A DNA stretch of 64,000 nt, from assembly GCA_963667075.1 (NCBI GenBank), contig OY762938.1:1488001-1552000 (forward strand), read 5' to 3'. The notes under the pieces were generated by a model that saw nothing but the letters and a program-made list of their open reading frames with translations, made no database searches and was not told the origin of the DNA. Positions 1-9,365 of this stretch are shown piece after piece (positions within the stretch are counted from its first letter, which is position 1; each line of letters starts with the position of its first letter). A program made the translations under genes and the position numbers. This DNA is from G963667075 sp963667075 (GTDB lineage Bacteria; Pseudomonadota; Alphaproteobacteria; Micavibrionales; Micavibrionaceae).

Positions 1-1
1 T

Positions 2-898
2 CTGATCGGTCGTTCCTATGGGTGCGGCATTATTGTGGATGATCCTTATGTATCTGAAGAGCATGTTTCTGTCTCTGTAAGAGAAGGGTTTTTTATCATT
101 GAAGATCTTAAAAGCGACAATGGTACATGTGTTCGGACAAAGAAAAATATTATAAGAGGCGAGTCCTGCGAAATTGAGTCGGGTCAGATTTTTTCTATTG
201 GCAAAACAAAAGCGCGTGTTTTGTCGTCATTACATAAAATGGAGCCAACCGTTAAGAATGACTGGACAAGGAAAACGCAAGAATGTCTGGGGCGTCCTGT
301 TATGGCGTCCGTTTTGTTGGCGTTCTCTGTCCTTTTTAGTATTTTTACGAGTTATATCGGGTTTTACGGGCAGGATTTTTGGGTGGATAATGCCTTGTCG
401 ATGATTCTGGGGATTCCTATCGCTATCCTGAGTGTGTCCGCGCTGGCTGCTTTGAGCGAGTATATGCAAAAGCGAAAAAGTGTTTTCTTTATTTTTGTAT
501 CCTACGTTTCTCTAAGCTTTGTTGGTATGGAGCTGTTCTTGCTGCTGGATAAATATTTCTCATTTTATTTGATGAGTTATGCCTTGGAAAAAGCGGTGTT
601 CTTCATTTTGTCGAGTATATTAGCGGTCATGGCTATTATGTTTATCGCCTATGTGGATGAGCGCAAAATATCAAAGACAGCATGGGTGAGCAGTGCTATT
701 TTAGTCGTGATTATTGCGCTTGTAAATTATGGTGAGGAGATGGGATACTATGGTGGACGAACGGATTATGTAGCTCGTTATTCCAACGCGTTGCCTCGCT
801 CTGACTGGCAACCTTCGCAAAGTCTGTCAGTAGATGATTTTATTAATACGGCAGGCAAAGCCTTTGATATAAAAATGCCTGTAAGTGATAAAAAATAA
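2..898 (+). CDS. FHA-domain membrane protein, 5' end outside window
   Basis: The frame is open to the left edge, so the true start lies upstream; the GTG at 35 is internal. The first visible residues form a forkhead-associated (FHA) phosphothreonine-binding domain, with its hallmark GRS, SEEH and DNGT motifs in the expected order and spacing. A hydrophobic C-terminal half follows, with about four or five membrane segments and a short soluble tail. FHA domains recognise phosphothreonine peptides, so this protein may tether a phosphorylated partner to the inner membrane. It ends 22 bp before a ChpT-like gene and the chemotaxis operon, so it may be co-transcribed with them. The partner is unknown. 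Confidence 0.75.
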   Translation: MIGRSYGCGIIVDDPYVSEEHVSVSVREGFFIIEDLKSDNGTCVRTKKNIIRGESCEIESGQIFSIGKTKARVLSSLHKMEPTVKNDWTRKTQECLGRPVMASVLLAFSVLFSIFTSYIGFYGQDFWVDNALSMILGIPIAILSVSALAALSEYMQKRKSVFFIFVSYVSLSFVGMELFLLLDKYFSFYLMSYALEKAVFFILSSILAVMAIMFIAYVDERKISKTAWVSSAILVVIIALVNYGEEMGYYGGRTDYVARYSNALPRSDWQPSQSLSVDDFINTAGKAFDIKMPVSDKK

Positions 899-920
899 AG
901 AGAAAGAGGGAAAATAATTT

Positions 921-1571
921 ATGTTTGAAGAAAAAGTGGATACTGGCGTTTTGGAATTACTGGCCTCACGCATTTGTCATGATTTGATCAGTCCTGTTGG
1001 GGCGGTTAACAATGGCGTTGAATTTCTGGAAGAGATGGGGGCTGAGTCTCTGGAGGAGGCTTTGGAGCTTATTTCCTATAGTGCGTCTCAGGCGGCGGCC
1101 AAGTTGCAGGCGTTTCGCCTTTCTTATGGTGCGGGCGGGAAAGATCCCAATATTAAGCCGGAGGATGTACAGAAAGCGTTTTCCAATTTTATTCGGGCGG
1201 AAGGTAAAGTAAAGCAGAGCTGGGATCCTTTTGGTTCTTTGGGGCCCAAAAAACCGCTGCCGTCCGGTTTTTGTAAAATGCTTATGGCGGCATTGATGCT
1301 GGCTTATGAGTGTTTGCCTAAAGGCGGTATGGTTTTTGTTGAGGCTGGTGAAGAGAGTGAAACGCTAATCATAGCTGAAGGCGATGGTGCGTGCGTCAGA
1401 GAAAATATGGAGGAAGCCTTAAAAGGCGAATTATCCTCGGAAGATCTTGACCCTCGGCTTGTACATCCGTATGCAATCGGATTTATTGGCAAAAGCTATG
1501 GATTTGATGTAAAAGTAACGAGTCGCGATGAGAATCGTGTTGTTCTTACCCTGTTTAGTCCAAATGATTGA
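921..1571 (+). CDS. chpT: ChpT-like histidine phosphotransferase
   Basis: A protein of 216 aa with an N-terminal DHp-like helix carrying the H-box RICHDLISPVGAV (His about residue 20), followed by a degenerate HATPase-like domain. This is the layout of the alphaproteobacterial ChpT / DUF2328 family. Such proteins form dimers and relay phosphate from a hybrid kinase to response regulators; the C-terminal domain resembles a kinase ATPase domain but does not bind ATP. In Caulobacter ChpT serves CckA-CtrA/CpdR. Here it sits directly upstream of cheA, whose product ends in a receiver domain, so a link to the chemotaxis phosphorelay is possible. The family call is firm; calling it the true ChpT orthologue is less so. 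Confidence 0.75.
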   Translation: MFEEKVDTGVLELLASRICHDLISPVGAVNNGVEFLEEMGAESLEEALELISYSASQAAAKLQAFRLSYGAGGKDPNIKPEDVQKAFSNFIRAEGKVKQSWDPFGSLGPKKPLPSGFCKMLMAALMLAYECLPKGGMVFVEAGEESETLIIAEGDGACVRENMEEALKGELSSEDLDPRLVHPYAIGFIGKSYGFDVKVTSRDENRVVLTLFSPND

Positions 1572-1725
1572 GTTTTAGTTCGTTCAGTTCCTTTTTAATA
1601 AAGATTATCATTTTTGATTATGACATGAAGATGATTTTTGTTACCCTTCTCGGTAGCTATTTCCGATCTTTTCCTCTAATCTGTAGCTGTTTGTGTATCT
1701 TTTCAGTAGCTGTGTTATCTGCCCA

Positions 1726-1744
1726 AAGCACCTGTCTGGTGCTT
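1726..1744 (+). other. Hairpin in the leader of cheA
   Basis: A perfect 7-bp inverted repeat (AAGCACC, loop TGTCT, GGTGCTT) lies 34 bp before the cheA start codon. No T-run follows, so it is not a canonical intrinsic terminator. It could be an mRNA structure in the cheA leader. Confidence 0.4.
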
Positions 1745-1777
1745 GTTGAAATGTAAAAAGAGTGGGAGACTTCCATT

Positions 1778-4531
1778 ATGGATGATTTGATACCTGAGTT
1801 TATTACAGAGACACAAGAGAGTCTTGGAGAGCTCGATGTTGATCTGATTAATCTGGAACAAAACCCAAATGATAAAGAGCTGCTGGGTAATATTTTTCGT
1901 TTGATGCATACCATAAAAGGTACATGCGGTTTTCTTGGGTTGCCACGACTGGAGAAAGTGGCACACCATGCTGAAAACGTTCTGGGTCGTTTCAGGGATG
2001 GAGATCTGAAGGTAACGCCTGTTTACGTGACACTTATTCTTGAATCTCTGGACCGTGTTCGTGGCTTGCTGTCGGCGCTGGAAGAAAACGGGGCGGAGCC
2101 GGAAGGGGATGACAGCGAGCTGATTGCAAAGCTTGATGCGGTTTATGAAGGGAAAGATGAGGCTGAGTCAGTATCAGAATCCGAATCCGAGGATGGCGAT
2201 GCTGTTATGGCTGTCTCTGAGGCTGAGGCTGAGGTTGTGGCTGAGGCTGAGGCTGAGGCAGAATCAGTGGTTGAGGAATCCTCGCCTGTGGAAGAGCCTG
2301 TACCTGTGGAGAAAATTCAAGAAGCAAAGGTGCCACCACCACCACCACCGCCTGCTGTGGTTGAGCATCATGATGACGCACCGGTCGTTAAGGAATCTGC
2401 TGTGGCGGCACAGTCGTTGCGTGTGAATGTTGAAGTGCTCGAAGGTCTTATGACGATGGTCAGCGAGCTGGTGTTGACCCGTAATCAGCTATTGCAGATT
2501 CTGCGGACTCAGCAGGAAAGTGATTTTACAGCACCTCTTCAACGTTTGAATCATGTCGTATCTGATTTGCAGGAAGGTGTTATGAAGACCCGCATGCAAC
2601 CGATCGGCAATGCCTGGGCGAAACTTCCCAGAATTATACGGGATATCAGTCTGGATCTGGGTAAGAAAATTGATCTTGTTATGAACGGTCAGGATACGGA
2701 GCTTGATCGTCAGGTGCTTGAACTGATTAAAGATCCGTTGACCCATATGGTCAGAAACTCGGCCGATCATGGCCTTGAAATGCCCCAAGAGCGCATAGCC
2801 GCCGGAAAATCGGAAATTGGCACGGTGCATCTGAATGCCTATCATGAAGGTGGGCACATTATCATTGAGATTAAGGATGATGGCAGGGGGCTCAATACGG
2901 AAAGAATTAAAGAAAAAATTCTTTCGAATAATCTGGCAACCTCTGAAGAAGTGGCTGATATGACGGCGCAGCAGATTCATCAGTACATATTTAAAGCCGG
3001 TTTTTCAACGGCGGAAGTCGTTACGGCGGTTTCTGGTCGCGGCGTTGGTATGGATGTTGTGCGTACCAATATTGAGAAGATTGGGGGGTCTATTGAGCTG
3101 CGTTCAATAGAAGGAAAGGGATCTACCTTCCAGATTAAAATTCCTCTGACACTTGCTATTGTATCAGCCTTGATCGTTGAGGTCGGTGGGGAGCGTTTTG
3201 CTATACCGCAACTTACCGTTAAAGAGCTTGTTATGATCTCTGAAAAATCAGAGAACAAAATTGAAAAAATAAAGGGGACGCCGGTTTACAGGCTAAGGAA
3301 CCAGCTTTTACCTCTTGTTTCTTTGTCCGATCTTATGGGGCTTCCGTCTGATAACTCTTTTCTTATGGGAGATGGGCCGTCTTCTGACAATACTGAATTG
3401 GAGAAAAAACAGGATTTTATCCGTGTTTCTGATGAGGCAAGAGCCAAGTATATTGTGGTTACTCAGATAGGCTCTTACCTGTTTGGTATTATTGTTGATC
3501 GTGTCTTTGATACGGAAGAAATTGTTGTGAAGCCGGTGGCCTCTATCCTGAAGAGTATTGAGATTTTTTCCGGCAACACAATTCTTGGTGATGGTACGGT
3601 TATCATGATTCTTGATCCTGCTGGTATTGCCAAGGCAACGGGTAAAATTGATACCTCGGAATCTGCGGAAGATGAAGAAAGGGGAAAAAGAGTTGTTCGA
3701 AGAAGCCAGACAACATCTCTTTTGCTCTTCAGGGCCGGTACCGAGTCGCCAAAGGCTGTGCCTCTTGCTTTGGTTTCTAGGCTTGAGAACATTTATCTCG
3801 ATAAGATTGAGCGGTCGAATGGTAAAATGCTAATTCAGTACAGAGGGCAATTAATGCCGCTTCTCCCCATGGATTCTACAAATGCTGTTGGCACTGAAGG
3901 GCAAAAGCCAGTTCTTGTCTTTGCAGAAGATACAAAGGTGACAGGGCTTATTGTTGATGAAATAATTGATATTGTTGAAGAGCATATTGATCTTCAGGTC
4001 TCTGGACAGGGTGGGGTGCTCGGCAGTGCTATTATTTCAGGTAAAGCAACTGATGTTATTGATGTAGGATACTTTTTAAGGACGACCGATACGGACTGGT
4101 TCAAAAATCATGGAGATGAGCCTTATGATTCGGTGGGTTTGGGAAGTGATAAAAGGCGTGTTCTTCTTGTTGATGACAGCGCGTTTTTCAGGAATATGCT
4201 TGTTCCATTGCTTGAAATGGCAGGGTACGATGTGACAGCCTTGGAGTCAGCTAGGGATGCCCTTAATATGTCAGAGGATGGTGAAGTATTCGATGTTATC
4301 ATAAGTGATATCGAAATGCCGGAGATGAGTGGCTTTGAGTTTGCTGAAAAAGTAAAAGAGGGGCAGAATTGGAAAAATACGCCCATGGTGGCTCTGACGT
4401 CTCACGCGACACAACAGGATGTTAGTCGGGGGGCTGCGGTTGGTTTTTCAAAGTATATAGCGAAATTTGACAGGGAATCTCTTTTGAATACATTGTCAGA
4501 AACACTTTCTGAGAAGGAGAATGCTTTATGA
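1778..4531 (+). CDS. cheA: Chemotaxis histidine kinase CheA with C-terminal receiver domain
   Basis: A hybrid CheA of 917 aa, the central autokinase of the chemotaxis array. In order: an HPt domain with phosphoacceptor His44 in MHTIKGTCGFLG; an acidic, low-complexity and proline-rich linker (about 125-205, including seven consecutive prolines); the dimerisation helices (about 215-275); an HATPase domain with HMVRNSADHGLE (N box), DDGRG and GRGVGMDVV motifs; a CheW-like domain (about 465-600); a second CheW-like segment (about 640-770); and a receiver domain (about 790-917) with VDDS and the acceptor Asp in SDIEMPEMSG. The extra receiver may act as a phosphate sink or an intramolecular relay. 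The start has the SD AGTGGGAG and matches the family N-terminus. cheA overlaps cheW by ATGA. Confidence 0.95.
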   Translation: MDDLIPEFITETQESLGELDVDLINLEQNPNDKELLGNIFRLMHTIKGTCGFLGLPRLEKVAHHAENVLGRFRDGDLKVTPVYVTLILESLDRVRGLLSALEENGAEPEGDDSELIAKLDAVYEGKDEAESVSESESEDGDAVMAVSEAEAEVVAEAEAEAESVVEESSPVEEPVPVEKIQEAKVPPPPPPPAVVEHHDDAPVVKESAVAAQSLRVNVEVLEGLMTMVSELVLTRNQLLQILRTQQESDFTAPLQRLNHVVSDLQEGVMKTRMQPIGNAWAKLPRIIRDISLDLGKKIDLVMNGQDTELDRQVLELIKDPLTHMVRNSADHGLEMPQERIAAGKSEIGTVHLNAYHEGGHIIIEIKDDGRGLNTERIKEKILSNNLATSEEVADMTAQQIHQYIFKAGFSTAEVVTAVSGRGVGMDVVRTNIEKIGGSIELRSIEGKGSTFQIKIPLTLAIVSALIVEVGGERFAIPQLTVKELVMISEKSENKIEKIKGTPVYRLRNQLLPLVSLSDLMGLPSDNSFLMGDGPSSDNTELEKKQDFIRVSDEARAKYIVVTQIGSYLFGIIVDRVFDTEEIVVKPVASILKSIEIFSGNTILGDGTVIMILDPAGIAKATGKIDTSESAEDEERGKRVVRRSQTTSLLLFRAGTESPKAVPLALVSRLENIYLDKIERSNGKMLIQYRGQLMPLLPMDSTNAVGTEGQKPVLVFAEDTKVTGLIVDEIIDIVEEHIDLQVSGQGGVLGSAIISGKATDVIDVGYFLRTTDTDWFKNHGDEPYDSVGLGSDKRRVLLVDDSAFFRNMLVPLLEMAGYDVTALESARDALNMSEDGEVFDVIISDIEMPEMSGFEFAEKVKEGQNWKNTPMVALTSHATQQDVSRGAAVGFSKYIAKFDRESLLNTLSETLSEKENAL

Positions 4532-5031
4532 GTCAATTAGAAGAGTTTGAAATAGACAGTACGGGGAACAGGGTTGTTGTTGATTCTGGTCCGGCAAAGG
4601 AATTTTTGACAATTACAATTGCAAATCAGCTTTTTGGTATTCCTGTTCTTCAGGTACAGGATGTTCTCGGGCAGCAATCTGTCACCAAAATTCCGATGTC
4701 TCCGCCTGAGGTGGATGGTGCTTTGAATCTCAGGGGACGTATTGTAACGGCTATTAATGTCCGGCGGCGTTTGGGGTTGAAGCTGATAGAAGAGAAAAAG
4801 ACGGATATGAGCGTTGTTGTCGAACATGATAACGAGCTTTATAGTCTTATAATTGATAGTGTTGGCGACGTGCTTTCACTTCAGGATAAAGATTATGAGC
4901 CGACGCCAGCGACACTTGATAAGATGTGGAAGGATGTTTCTTCCGGCATATATCGTCTGGAAAGTCAGCTTCTTGTTGTCCTTAATGTACCGGAGCTTAT
5001 TGGTTCCATAAAATCTGCAAAAAAAATATAG
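4528..5031 (+). CDS. cheW: Chemotaxis coupling protein CheW
   Basis: A single CheW domain of 167 aa. It couples chemoreceptors to CheA at the inner face of the membrane. The core is recognisable from FLTITIANQLFGIPVLQVQDV through GALNLRGRIVTAINVRRRLGL to the C-terminal strands. About 25 residues precede the domain. The start codon overlaps the cheA stop (ATGA), and cheY follows 16 bp later, which indicates translational coupling in a cheAWYBR operon. Confidence 0.95.
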   Translation: MSQLEEFEIDSTGNRVVVDSGPAKEFLTITIANQLFGIPVLQVQDVLGQQSVTKIPMSPPEVDGALNLRGRIVTAINVRRRLGLKLIEEKKTDMSVVVEHDNELYSLIIDSVGDVLSLQDKDYEPTPATLDKMWKDVSSGIYRLESQLLVVLNVPELIGSIKSAKKI

Positions 5032-5047
5032 GTGAAGAGTTATAACG

Positions 5048-5413
5048 ATGAAAACATGTCTTGTAGTTGATGATAGTCGTGTTGTAAGAAAAGTTGCTAT
5101 GCGTATTGCAGAGGGACTTGGGTTTGCATGCGATGAGGCGGAAGATGGTCAAAAGGCTTATGAAGCGTGTGAACGTTCTATGCCTGATGCTATCCTTCTT
5201 GATTGGAATATGCCAGTTATGAGTGGCATTGAGTTTTTAGAGAAGCTCCGTTTGATGAAGGGCGGGGACCATCCAAAAATCGTCTTTTGTACGACAGAAA
5301 ACGATATTGAGCACATTCAAAGAGCTATGACAGCTGGTGCCGATGAGTATATAATGAAGCCTTTTGATAGCGAAATTATTGAAACTAAGTTCATGCAAGT
5401 GGGGCTTTTATAG
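5048..5413 (+). CDS. cheY: Chemotaxis response regulator CheY
   Basis: A stand-alone receiver domain of 121 aa. It has the acidic pair in VVDDSRVVRK, the phosphoacceptor Asp in LLDWNMPVMSG, the switch Thr in VFCTTENDIEH and the conserved Lys in YIMKPFDSEI. Phospho-CheY binds the flagellar motor switch. It lies between cheW and cheB. A paralogue of almost the same length is encoded at 20003-20365 next to a chemoreceptor. Confidence 0.95.
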   Translation: MKTCLVVDDSRVVRKVAMRIAEGLGFACDEAEDGQKAYEACERSMPDAILLDWNMPVMSGIEFLEKLRLMKGGDHPKIVFCTTENDIEHIQRAMTAGADEYIMKPFDSEIIETKFMQVGLL

Positions 5414-5433
5414 GTTAAGGATAAAAATTTTTA

Positions 5434-6606
5434 ATGAGTATTTCTTCTTCTTCTTCTTTAGGCGATAATTCATCTCATGCGGCAGGTGCTGATGTAATCA
5501 GTGTTATGTTGGTGGATGATTCTGCGATTGTTCGTGGTTTTCTCACGCGCATTCTCCAGTCTGATCCAGATATTGCTGTTGTGGCAACAACGCATAATGG
5601 AGAGGCGGCGGTTCAGAAGGTGGAGAACGTCAAACCGGATATTTTGATTCTGGATGTCGAGATGCCCATTATGGATGGTATTACAGCACTTCCCTTGCTT
5701 TTAGAAAAGTCACCGGATACCAAAATTCTTATGTGTTCAACGTTGACCCAGCGTAATGCTGGGATTTCTCTTAAGGCTCTTTCTCTTGGTGCTGTGGACT
5801 GTATTGGTAAACCGTCGACGACCTCCGAATTAAGTAACAGGGAGGAATTTGGTCAAGAGCTCTTGTATAAGGTCAAAAATATTGCCCGGCCACGCTTTAC
5901 GAGAACGTCTTTAGCTTCTTCTGTTGTTAAGTCTCAACGAAATGTTACGCCTAAGGATGAAGAACTGCCGAAAAAGAAGCATCTCTATGGGGATGGGCAG
6001 TATCAATTGGTTGATCCTAAAACCCTTTATAACGGTAAGCCACCTCTTTTGGCTATAGGGAGCTCTACTGGTGGGCCGCGTGCTTTGTTTGATACGTTGG
6101 TGCATTTGAGCGGGCTTAGTATTCCGATTGTTATAACACAGCACATGCCTGCGACTTTTACGCGTATTTTAGCACAGCATATTAATGAAAAATCAGGTAT
6201 TCCTTGTCATGAGGCAGAAAATGGTATGGAAATATTACCTGGACAGGCTTATGTTGCAGCGGGCGGGTACCATATGCTTTTGAAGCAAAAGGGTGGTAAA
6301 ATTGTTCTCGAACTTGATGATTCGCAGCCGGTCAATTTTTGTAAACCTGCCGTGGATCCTATGTTGGAAAGTATTATGAAGATATACGGGAATAAGTTTT
6401 TGGCACTTATTCTAACAGGGATGGGACAGGATGGTCTTGAGGGATGCCGTGCTCTGAAAGAACAGGGCGGGCGTGTTGTTGCTCAGGATGAAGAATCTAG
6501 TACGGTTTGGGGTATGCCTGGCGCTGTTGCTATGAATAACTTATGTATGTCTGTTTTGCCTTTGTCTCAAATAGGACAAAAGGTGCGTCAGATCATTACA
6601 TCTTAG
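5434..6606 (+). CDS. cheB: Chemoreceptor methylesterase/glutamine deamidase CheB
   Basis: CheB of 390 aa removes methyl groups from chemoreceptors during adaptation. The N-terminal receiver domain has LVDDSAIVRG and the acceptor Asp74 in LILDVEMPIMDG. A linker of about 50 residues leads to the methylesterase domain, with the catalytic Ser in AIGSSTGGPRAL, the His in ITQHMPATFT and the Asp in LTGMGQDGLEG. A serine-rich N-terminal extension of about 20 residues precedes the receiver. The stop lies 11 bp before the cheR start. Confidence 0.95.
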   Translation: MSISSSSSLGDNSSHAAGADVISVMLVDDSAIVRGFLTRILQSDPDIAVVATTHNGEAAVQKVENVKPDILILDVEMPIMDGITALPLLLEKSPDTKILMCSTLTQRNAGISLKALSLGAVDCIGKPSTTSELSNREEFGQELLYKVKNIARPRFTRTSLASSVVKSQRNVTPKDEELPKKKHLYGDGQYQLVDPKTLYNGKPPLLAIGSSTGGPRALFDTLVHLSGLSIPIVITQHMPATFTRILAQHINEKSGIPCHEAENGMEILPGQAYVAAGGYHMLLKQKGGKIVLELDDSQPVNFCKPAVDPMLESIMKIYGNKFLALILTGMGQDGLEGCRALKEQGGRVVAQDEESSTVWGMPGAVAMNNLCMSVLPLSQIGQKVRQIITS

Positions 6607-6617
6607 GACAAAAAAGA

Positions 6618-7430
6618 ATGAAAATAGTCGATTTTGAGCTTTATAAGGACTTGCTCTACACAAAATCAGGTCTTCAGTTGACGCCTGATAAGTCTTACCT
6701 GTTGGATTCTCGTCTAACGCCTATTGCAAAGAAATGGGGGTTTCCTTCATTGGATGTGATGAGTGGCAGCTTGAGGGGGCTTCCTGATCCAGGGCTTGTA
6801 AAAGATATTGTTGAGGCGATGACGACGAACGAAACGTCGTTTTTTCGTGATACCCGGCCATTTGATAATTTTGAAAAGTACGTGCTGCCGCACATGATTG
6901 AGCACAGAGCCAAAGCAAAACGCTTGAGGATCTGGTGTGCCGCGTGCTCAAGTGGCCAGGAACCTTACTCCCTTGCCATGATTCTAAAGGAAAAAGCGAC
7001 TCAGATATCTAATTGGCATATTGAGATATTAGCGACTGATTTATCTGATGATATATTGGAGCACGCCAGACAGGGCCTTTATTCTCAGTTTGAAGTGCAA
7101 AGAGGTCTGCCTGTGACCTACCTTATGAAGTATTTTTCACAGGATAATGAAAAATGGCGCATTTCGAATGAGATCAAACATATGGTGCGGTTTGAGAATT
7201 TTAATTTGCTTGAACGCATGTCGGCACTAGGGAATTTTGATGTTATTTTCTGTCGGAATGTATTGATTTATTTTGATAATGAAACAAAAACCAGAGTGCT
7301 TATGAACATGTCACAACAAATTGCATCTGATGGTTTTTTGTTCTTAGGTGGGGCAGAGACCGTTTTGGGTATTTCAGACAGATTTAAATTACAGGAAGGT
7401 GCCAAAGGCCTTTATGTTCCAATATCTTAG
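6618..7430 (+). CDS. cheR: Chemoreceptor methyltransferase CheR
   Basis: A SAM-dependent methyltransferase that methylates glutamates on chemoreceptors, opposing CheB. The start is the ATG at 6618, beginning MKIVDFELYKDLLY, with an AGGA SD in the cheB stop region; the longer frame from 6543 overlaps cheB and lacks support. This gives 270 aa. The N-terminal helical domain ends at TTNETSFFRDTRPF. The SAM-binding domain has IWCAACSSGQEPYSLAM and the DVIFCRNVLIYFD motif, both diagnostic of CheR. It is the last che gene, with purH 12 bp beyond. Confidence 0.95.
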   Translation: MKIVDFELYKDLLYTKSGLQLTPDKSYLLDSRLTPIAKKWGFPSLDVMSGSLRGLPDPGLVKDIVEAMTTNETSFFRDTRPFDNFEKYVLPHMIEHRAKAKRLRIWCAACSSGQEPYSLAMILKEKATQISNWHIEILATDLSDDILEHARQGLYSQFEVQRGLPVTYLMKYFSQDNEKWRISNEIKHMVRFENFNLLERMSALGNFDVIFCRNVLIYFDNETKTRVLMNMSQQIASDGFLFLGGAETVLGISDRFKLQEGAKGLYVPIS

Positions 7431-7442
7431 GGTGTTCGTATT

Positions 7443-9026
7443 ATGAGTGAAGAGATAACAATTCGTGATAAAAACGCGATTAAAGTCAGGCGTGCACTGC
7501 TTTCAGTGTCCGATAAGTCTGGCCTTGTAGAATTAGCCGAAAAACTGCATGAGCATGGGGTTGAAATACTGTCTACTGGCGGCACGGCGAAGACGTTAAA
7601 GGATGCTGGTATTCCGGTTAAAGATGTGTCTGCGCATACCGGGTTTCCAGAGATTATGGATGGGCGTGTCAAAACACTGCACCCGATGATTCACGGTGGA
7701 TTATTGGCCAGACGTGACGATGAGTCTCATAAAAATGCTATGGCAGAAAATGGCATAGAATCTATTGATCTTTTGGTGGTGAATTTGTACCCATTTAGCG
7801 AAACGGTACAGAGCGGAGCAGAATTTAGCATATGCGTTGAAAACATTGATGTCGGCGGGCCAGCCATGATCAGGGCGGCCGCTAAAAATCATGAGTTTGT
7901 GGCTGTTGCTACAGATCCGCAGGATTATGTTCTGGTTATAGAAGAGCTGGAAAAACATGATGGCGCGTTGACGTCTTCCTTGCGTAAAAGACTTGCGGCC
8001 AATGCGTTTTCCATGACGGCGACCTATGACTGTAACATTTCAGGCTGGTTTGCACAGCAGATGGAAGAGTTCTTGCCAAGGCGTGTCAGTTTCTCTGGCG
8101 ATTTGAAACAAGCCCTTCGTTACGGGGAAAACCCGCATCAGCAGGCTGCACTTTATCTGGATGGTATGACCAGACCCGGCGTGGCGACAGCTTCACAGAT
8201 TCAGGGCAAAGAACTCTCTTATAATAATCTGAATGATACGGATGCTGCGTTTGAGCTTGTGGCAGAGTTTGATGAGCCGACGGTGGCTATTATCAAACAT
8301 GCGAATCCTTGTGGTGTGGCAAGTGCAGCTGATACCTTGACGGCGTATAAGCAGGCTCTGGCCTGTGATCCGGTGAGTGCTTTTGGCGGTATTATTGCGT
8401 TGAATAAAATGTTAACGGCGGAAACAGCTACAGAGATTATCAAGCTGTTTTGTGAGGTGATTATCGCGCCTTCTATTGAGGCGGAAGCAATGGGTATTTT
8501 GGCAGAAAAGAAAAATGTCAGAGTGCTGACAACAGGGGCGTTGCCTGATTTGTTCCAAAAACGTCGTATGGTGAAATCTATTGCTGGCGGCTTGCTTGTG
8601 CAGGATTCGGATACGGGTCGTTTAGATAATAAAACTCTGCGTGTTGTAACGGACCGTGAGCCGACCGCGCAGGAATTTGAAGATCTTTTGTTTGCGTTCC
8701 GTGTGGCCAAGCATGTGAAGTCAAATGCTATTGTGTATGCTAAAGACAGGGCAACTGTCGGGGTGGGGGCCGGACAAATGAGCCGCGTTGATTCAACCCG
8801 CATAGCGGCACAGAAAGCCAGGGATGTCGATATAGATCTAAAAGGCTCTGTGGTGGCTTCGGATGCATTCTTTCCGTTTCCAGACGGCCTTATCACAGCG
8901 GCAGAGGCTGGCGCAACCGCTGTGATCCAGCCCGGCGGTTCCATCAGGGATGAACAAGTCATAGAGGCGGCTAATGAACGTGGCTTGGCTATGGTTTTTA
9001 CTGATATACGCCATTTCAGGCATTAG
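7443..9026 (+). CDS. purH: Bifunctional AICAR transformylase / IMP cyclohydrolase PurH
   Basis: PurH of 527 aa catalyses the last two steps of de novo purine synthesis: formylation of AICAR using 10-formyl-THF, then ring closure to IMP. The N-terminal MGS-like cyclohydrolase domain has LSVSDKSGLVELA, STGGTAKTL and the DGRVKTLHP motif. The C-terminal transformylase domain has LRYGENPHQQAALY, IKHANPCGVA and VKSNAIVYAKD. Length and motif order match the family. It follows cheR by 12 bp in the same direction, so it may share the che transcript; no functional link is evident. Confidence 0.95.
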   Translation: MSEEITIRDKNAIKVRRALLSVSDKSGLVELAEKLHEHGVEILSTGGTAKTLKDAGIPVKDVSAHTGFPEIMDGRVKTLHPMIHGGLLARRDDESHKNAMAENGIESIDLLVVNLYPFSETVQSGAEFSICVENIDVGGPAMIRAAAKNHEFVAVATDPQDYVLVIEELEKHDGALTSSLRKRLAANAFSMTATYDCNISGWFAQQMEEFLPRRVSFSGDLKQALRYGENPHQQAALYLDGMTRPGVATASQIQGKELSYNNLNDTDAAFELVAEFDEPTVAIIKHANPCGVASAADTLTAYKQALACDPVSAFGGIIALNKMLTAETATEIIKLFCEVIIAPSIEAEAMGILAEKKNVRVLTTGALPDLFQKRRMVKSIAGGLLVQDSDTGRLDNKTLRVVTDREPTAQEFEDLLFAFRVAKHVKSNAIVYAKDRATVGVGAGQMSRVDSTRIAAQKARDVDIDLKGSVVASDAFFPFPDGLITAAEAGATAVIQPGGSIRDEQVIEAANERGLAMVFTDIRHFRH

Positions 9027-9048
9027 GTCGTTAAAATATTTTAAAACT

Positions 9049-9116
9049 ACAGAGAACACAGAGCGCACAGAGTTTTTTCTTCTTAAGAGAATCCCTGTGC
9101 GCTCTGTGTTCTCTGT
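9049..9116. repeat. Long inverted repeat with 22-bp perfect arms
   Basis: The left arm (9049-9070) and right arm (9095-9116) are perfect inverted copies built on an ACAGAG/CACAGAG theme, separated by a 24-bp loop. It starts 23 bp after the purH stop. Related ACACAGAG-type palindromes are common dispersed intergenic repeats in environmental bacteria. It could also act as a transcript-end structure for the che-purH operon, although no T-run directly follows the stem. Confidence 0.8.
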
Positions 9117-9203
9117 GGTGAAATATAGGACCCTCTGCAAAAGGGGGGGTTATATGGCATGCGCTATAAATCATTTTATTTCGCATAAGCTATAGCCATA
9201 CCG

Positions 9204-9293
9204 TTTCCTCATCATTCGATGAGGAAAGCGTTCAAACGCCCATGAAACCTTCTGCCAGGCTTTCGCCCAAACGGGCGGGCTACGGTCGTAGCC
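9204..9293. repeat. Run of short perfect hairpins
   Basis: Four hairpins lie in tandem: 9204-9227 (TTTCCTCATC/GATGAGGAAA, 4-nt loop), 9228-9239 (GCGTT/AACGC), 9264-9277 (CGCCC/GGGCG) and 9278-9293 (GGCTAC/GTAGCC). This density suggests a structured repeat element or RNA. No coding frame spans it. Confidence 0.55.
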
Positions 9294-9365
9294 TTCCAGT
9301 TCCCGCTCATTTAATGAACGAGAATTGGTATCATTTATAAACAGAACCGCCCCTTATCGTCATCC

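Noticed and set aside
1568..1756. 62-codon frame between chpT and cheA
   Set aside because: Phe/Ser/Leu-rich translation of AT-rich spacer DNA, with no SD; treated as leader sequence.
8219..8962. 247-codon minus-strand frame within purH
   Set aside because: It lies antisense to the conserved PurH sequence, has no recognisable motif and is a codon-bias shadow.
8974..9195. 73-codon frame spanning the purH end and the inverted repeat
   Set aside because: It runs through the palindrome, which codes on both strands by symmetry; no independent support.
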